From Nitrosotalea sp. (GTDB lineage Archaea; Thermoproteota; Nitrososphaeria; Nitrososphaerales; Nitrosopumilaceae): a stretch of DNA of 5,227 bases. A program made the translations under genes and the position numbers. Below the pieces are notes generated by a model. The model worked only from the letters and a program-made list of their open reading frames with translations. It was not told the DNA's origin and searched no databases. The stretch is from assembly GCA_023252335.1 (NCBI GenBank), contig JAJPEA010000108.1:1-5227 (forward strand). Reading direction: 5' to 3'. Of this stretch, positions 4,851-5,227 are shown in pieces; the first letter of the stretch is position 1; each line of letters begins with the position of its first letter.

Positions 4851-5227
4851 TAAAGAATTTCAACAGTATCTAACCGCCACGATTGTTTTACAAAAGTATC
4901 TTCTACATTTATTCCAGATTTCTTTGACGATTCCAACAGTCCAATCCAAGATATTTGAGAGCCACAATCTCCAGCATATTCCTTTGGAGCTACAAAAAAC
5001 TTGCAACCATGCCTTGTACAAATACTTGAAAGTATGTGTGATAACCTCTTGTTTGCAGCAACTCCGCCAACAACCAAAAGTTCTTTCTTTCCTGTAAATG
5101 ATAATGCTCTTTCGATGGCTTCGCCAATCATAGAGAATGCAGTTTCTTGTAATGAGAAACATGCAGCTTCTATTCCCTTTGGAATCACTCTTTTTGTTGC
5201 AGACAAGAGACCTGAAAATGATACATC
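4847..5227 (-). CDS. kae1: Kae1 (OSGEP/TsaD family), C-terminal part, cut by the right window edge
   Basis: Kae1 is the catalytic subunit of KEOPS, transferring threonylcarbamoyl from the adenylate to A37 of tRNA (t6A). The visible 126 codons are the C-terminal third of an ASKHA-fold protein of usual length near 330, and the frame stays open to the right edge. Family blocks are DVSFSGLLSA at the edge, CFSLQETAFSMIGEAIERAL, the nucleotide-binding VVGGVAANKRL and the AGDCGSQISWIGLL block. The Asp in GDCGS corresponds to the conserved metal ligand of GDNGAMIA; the following Asn is Cys here. The HxxxH metal motif would lie outside the window. A Met-less internal TTG at 5204-5206 is not the start. 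The stop codon shares CTAG with the stop of the convergent PH-like gene. Confidence 0.95.
   Translation of the reverse strand, partial: DVSFSGLLSATKRVIPKGIEAACFSLQETAFSMIGEAIERALSFTGKKELLVVGGVAANKRLSHILSSICTRHGCKFFVAPKEYAGDCGSQISWIGLLESSKKSGINVEDTFVKQSWRLDTVEILY

Noticed and set aside
4860..5162. Second minus-strand frame within kae1
   Set aside because: It is a different phase of the kae1 region; the kae1 phase contains the GGVAANKRL and GDCGS blocks.

Overview
The window looks chromosomal and archaeal, most likely from an ammonia-oxidising Nitrososphaerota (Thaumarchaeota) of the Nitrosopumilus kind. This is inferred from the gene content: a TYW1-type wyosine enzyme with the archaeal double cysteine cluster, separate Kae1 and Bud32 KEOPS genes, and a Sulfolobus-like zinc alcohol dehydrogenase. 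It is also inferred from AT-rich DNA in which several start codons lie about 25 bases downstream of a TATA-like box, as in leaderless transcripts. The genus was not tested by any search.

Layout. Positions 1-706 (minus strand) hold a tyrosine recombinase (integrase) that runs off the left edge and lacks its N-terminal part. Its open frame passes back through 710-760, which reads as the first two thirds of a tRNA-His(GUG) gene (acceptor 5' strand, D arm, anticodon arm, variable loop) with no T arm or 3' acceptor. This is the arrangement expected of an SSV-type integrase gene split by integration into a tRNA gene: an int(C) fragment beside an attachment site. The element should extend to the left beyond the window.

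Positions 863-1915 (minus) hold a zinc-dependent alcohol dehydrogenase. From a shared intergenic region a 42-residue single-span membrane microprotein (2077-2205, plus) is read in the opposite direction, followed by a TYW1/Taw1 4-demethylwyosine synthase (2247-3275, plus). TYW1 overlaps tail to tail with an RdgB/HAM1-type XTP/dITP diphosphatase (3235-3804, minus), which follows bud32 (3788-4408, minus, TTG start) in a probable operon. A small GRAM/PH-like protein (4527-4850, plus) sits on the opposite strand between bud32 and kae1. The kae1 C-terminal 126 codons occupy 4847-5227 (minus) and run off the right edge.

How the genes relate. Kae1 and Bud32 are KEOPS subunits that make t6A at tRNA position 37. 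TYW1 modifies G37 of tRNA-Phe, so the right half is a tRNA-position-37 neighbourhood with a nucleotide-pool sanitation enzyme attached. The left end is a mobile-element boundary inside a tRNA gene. No stretch over 300 bases lacks a gene. No CRISPR array, insertion sequence or complete RNA gene was seen.
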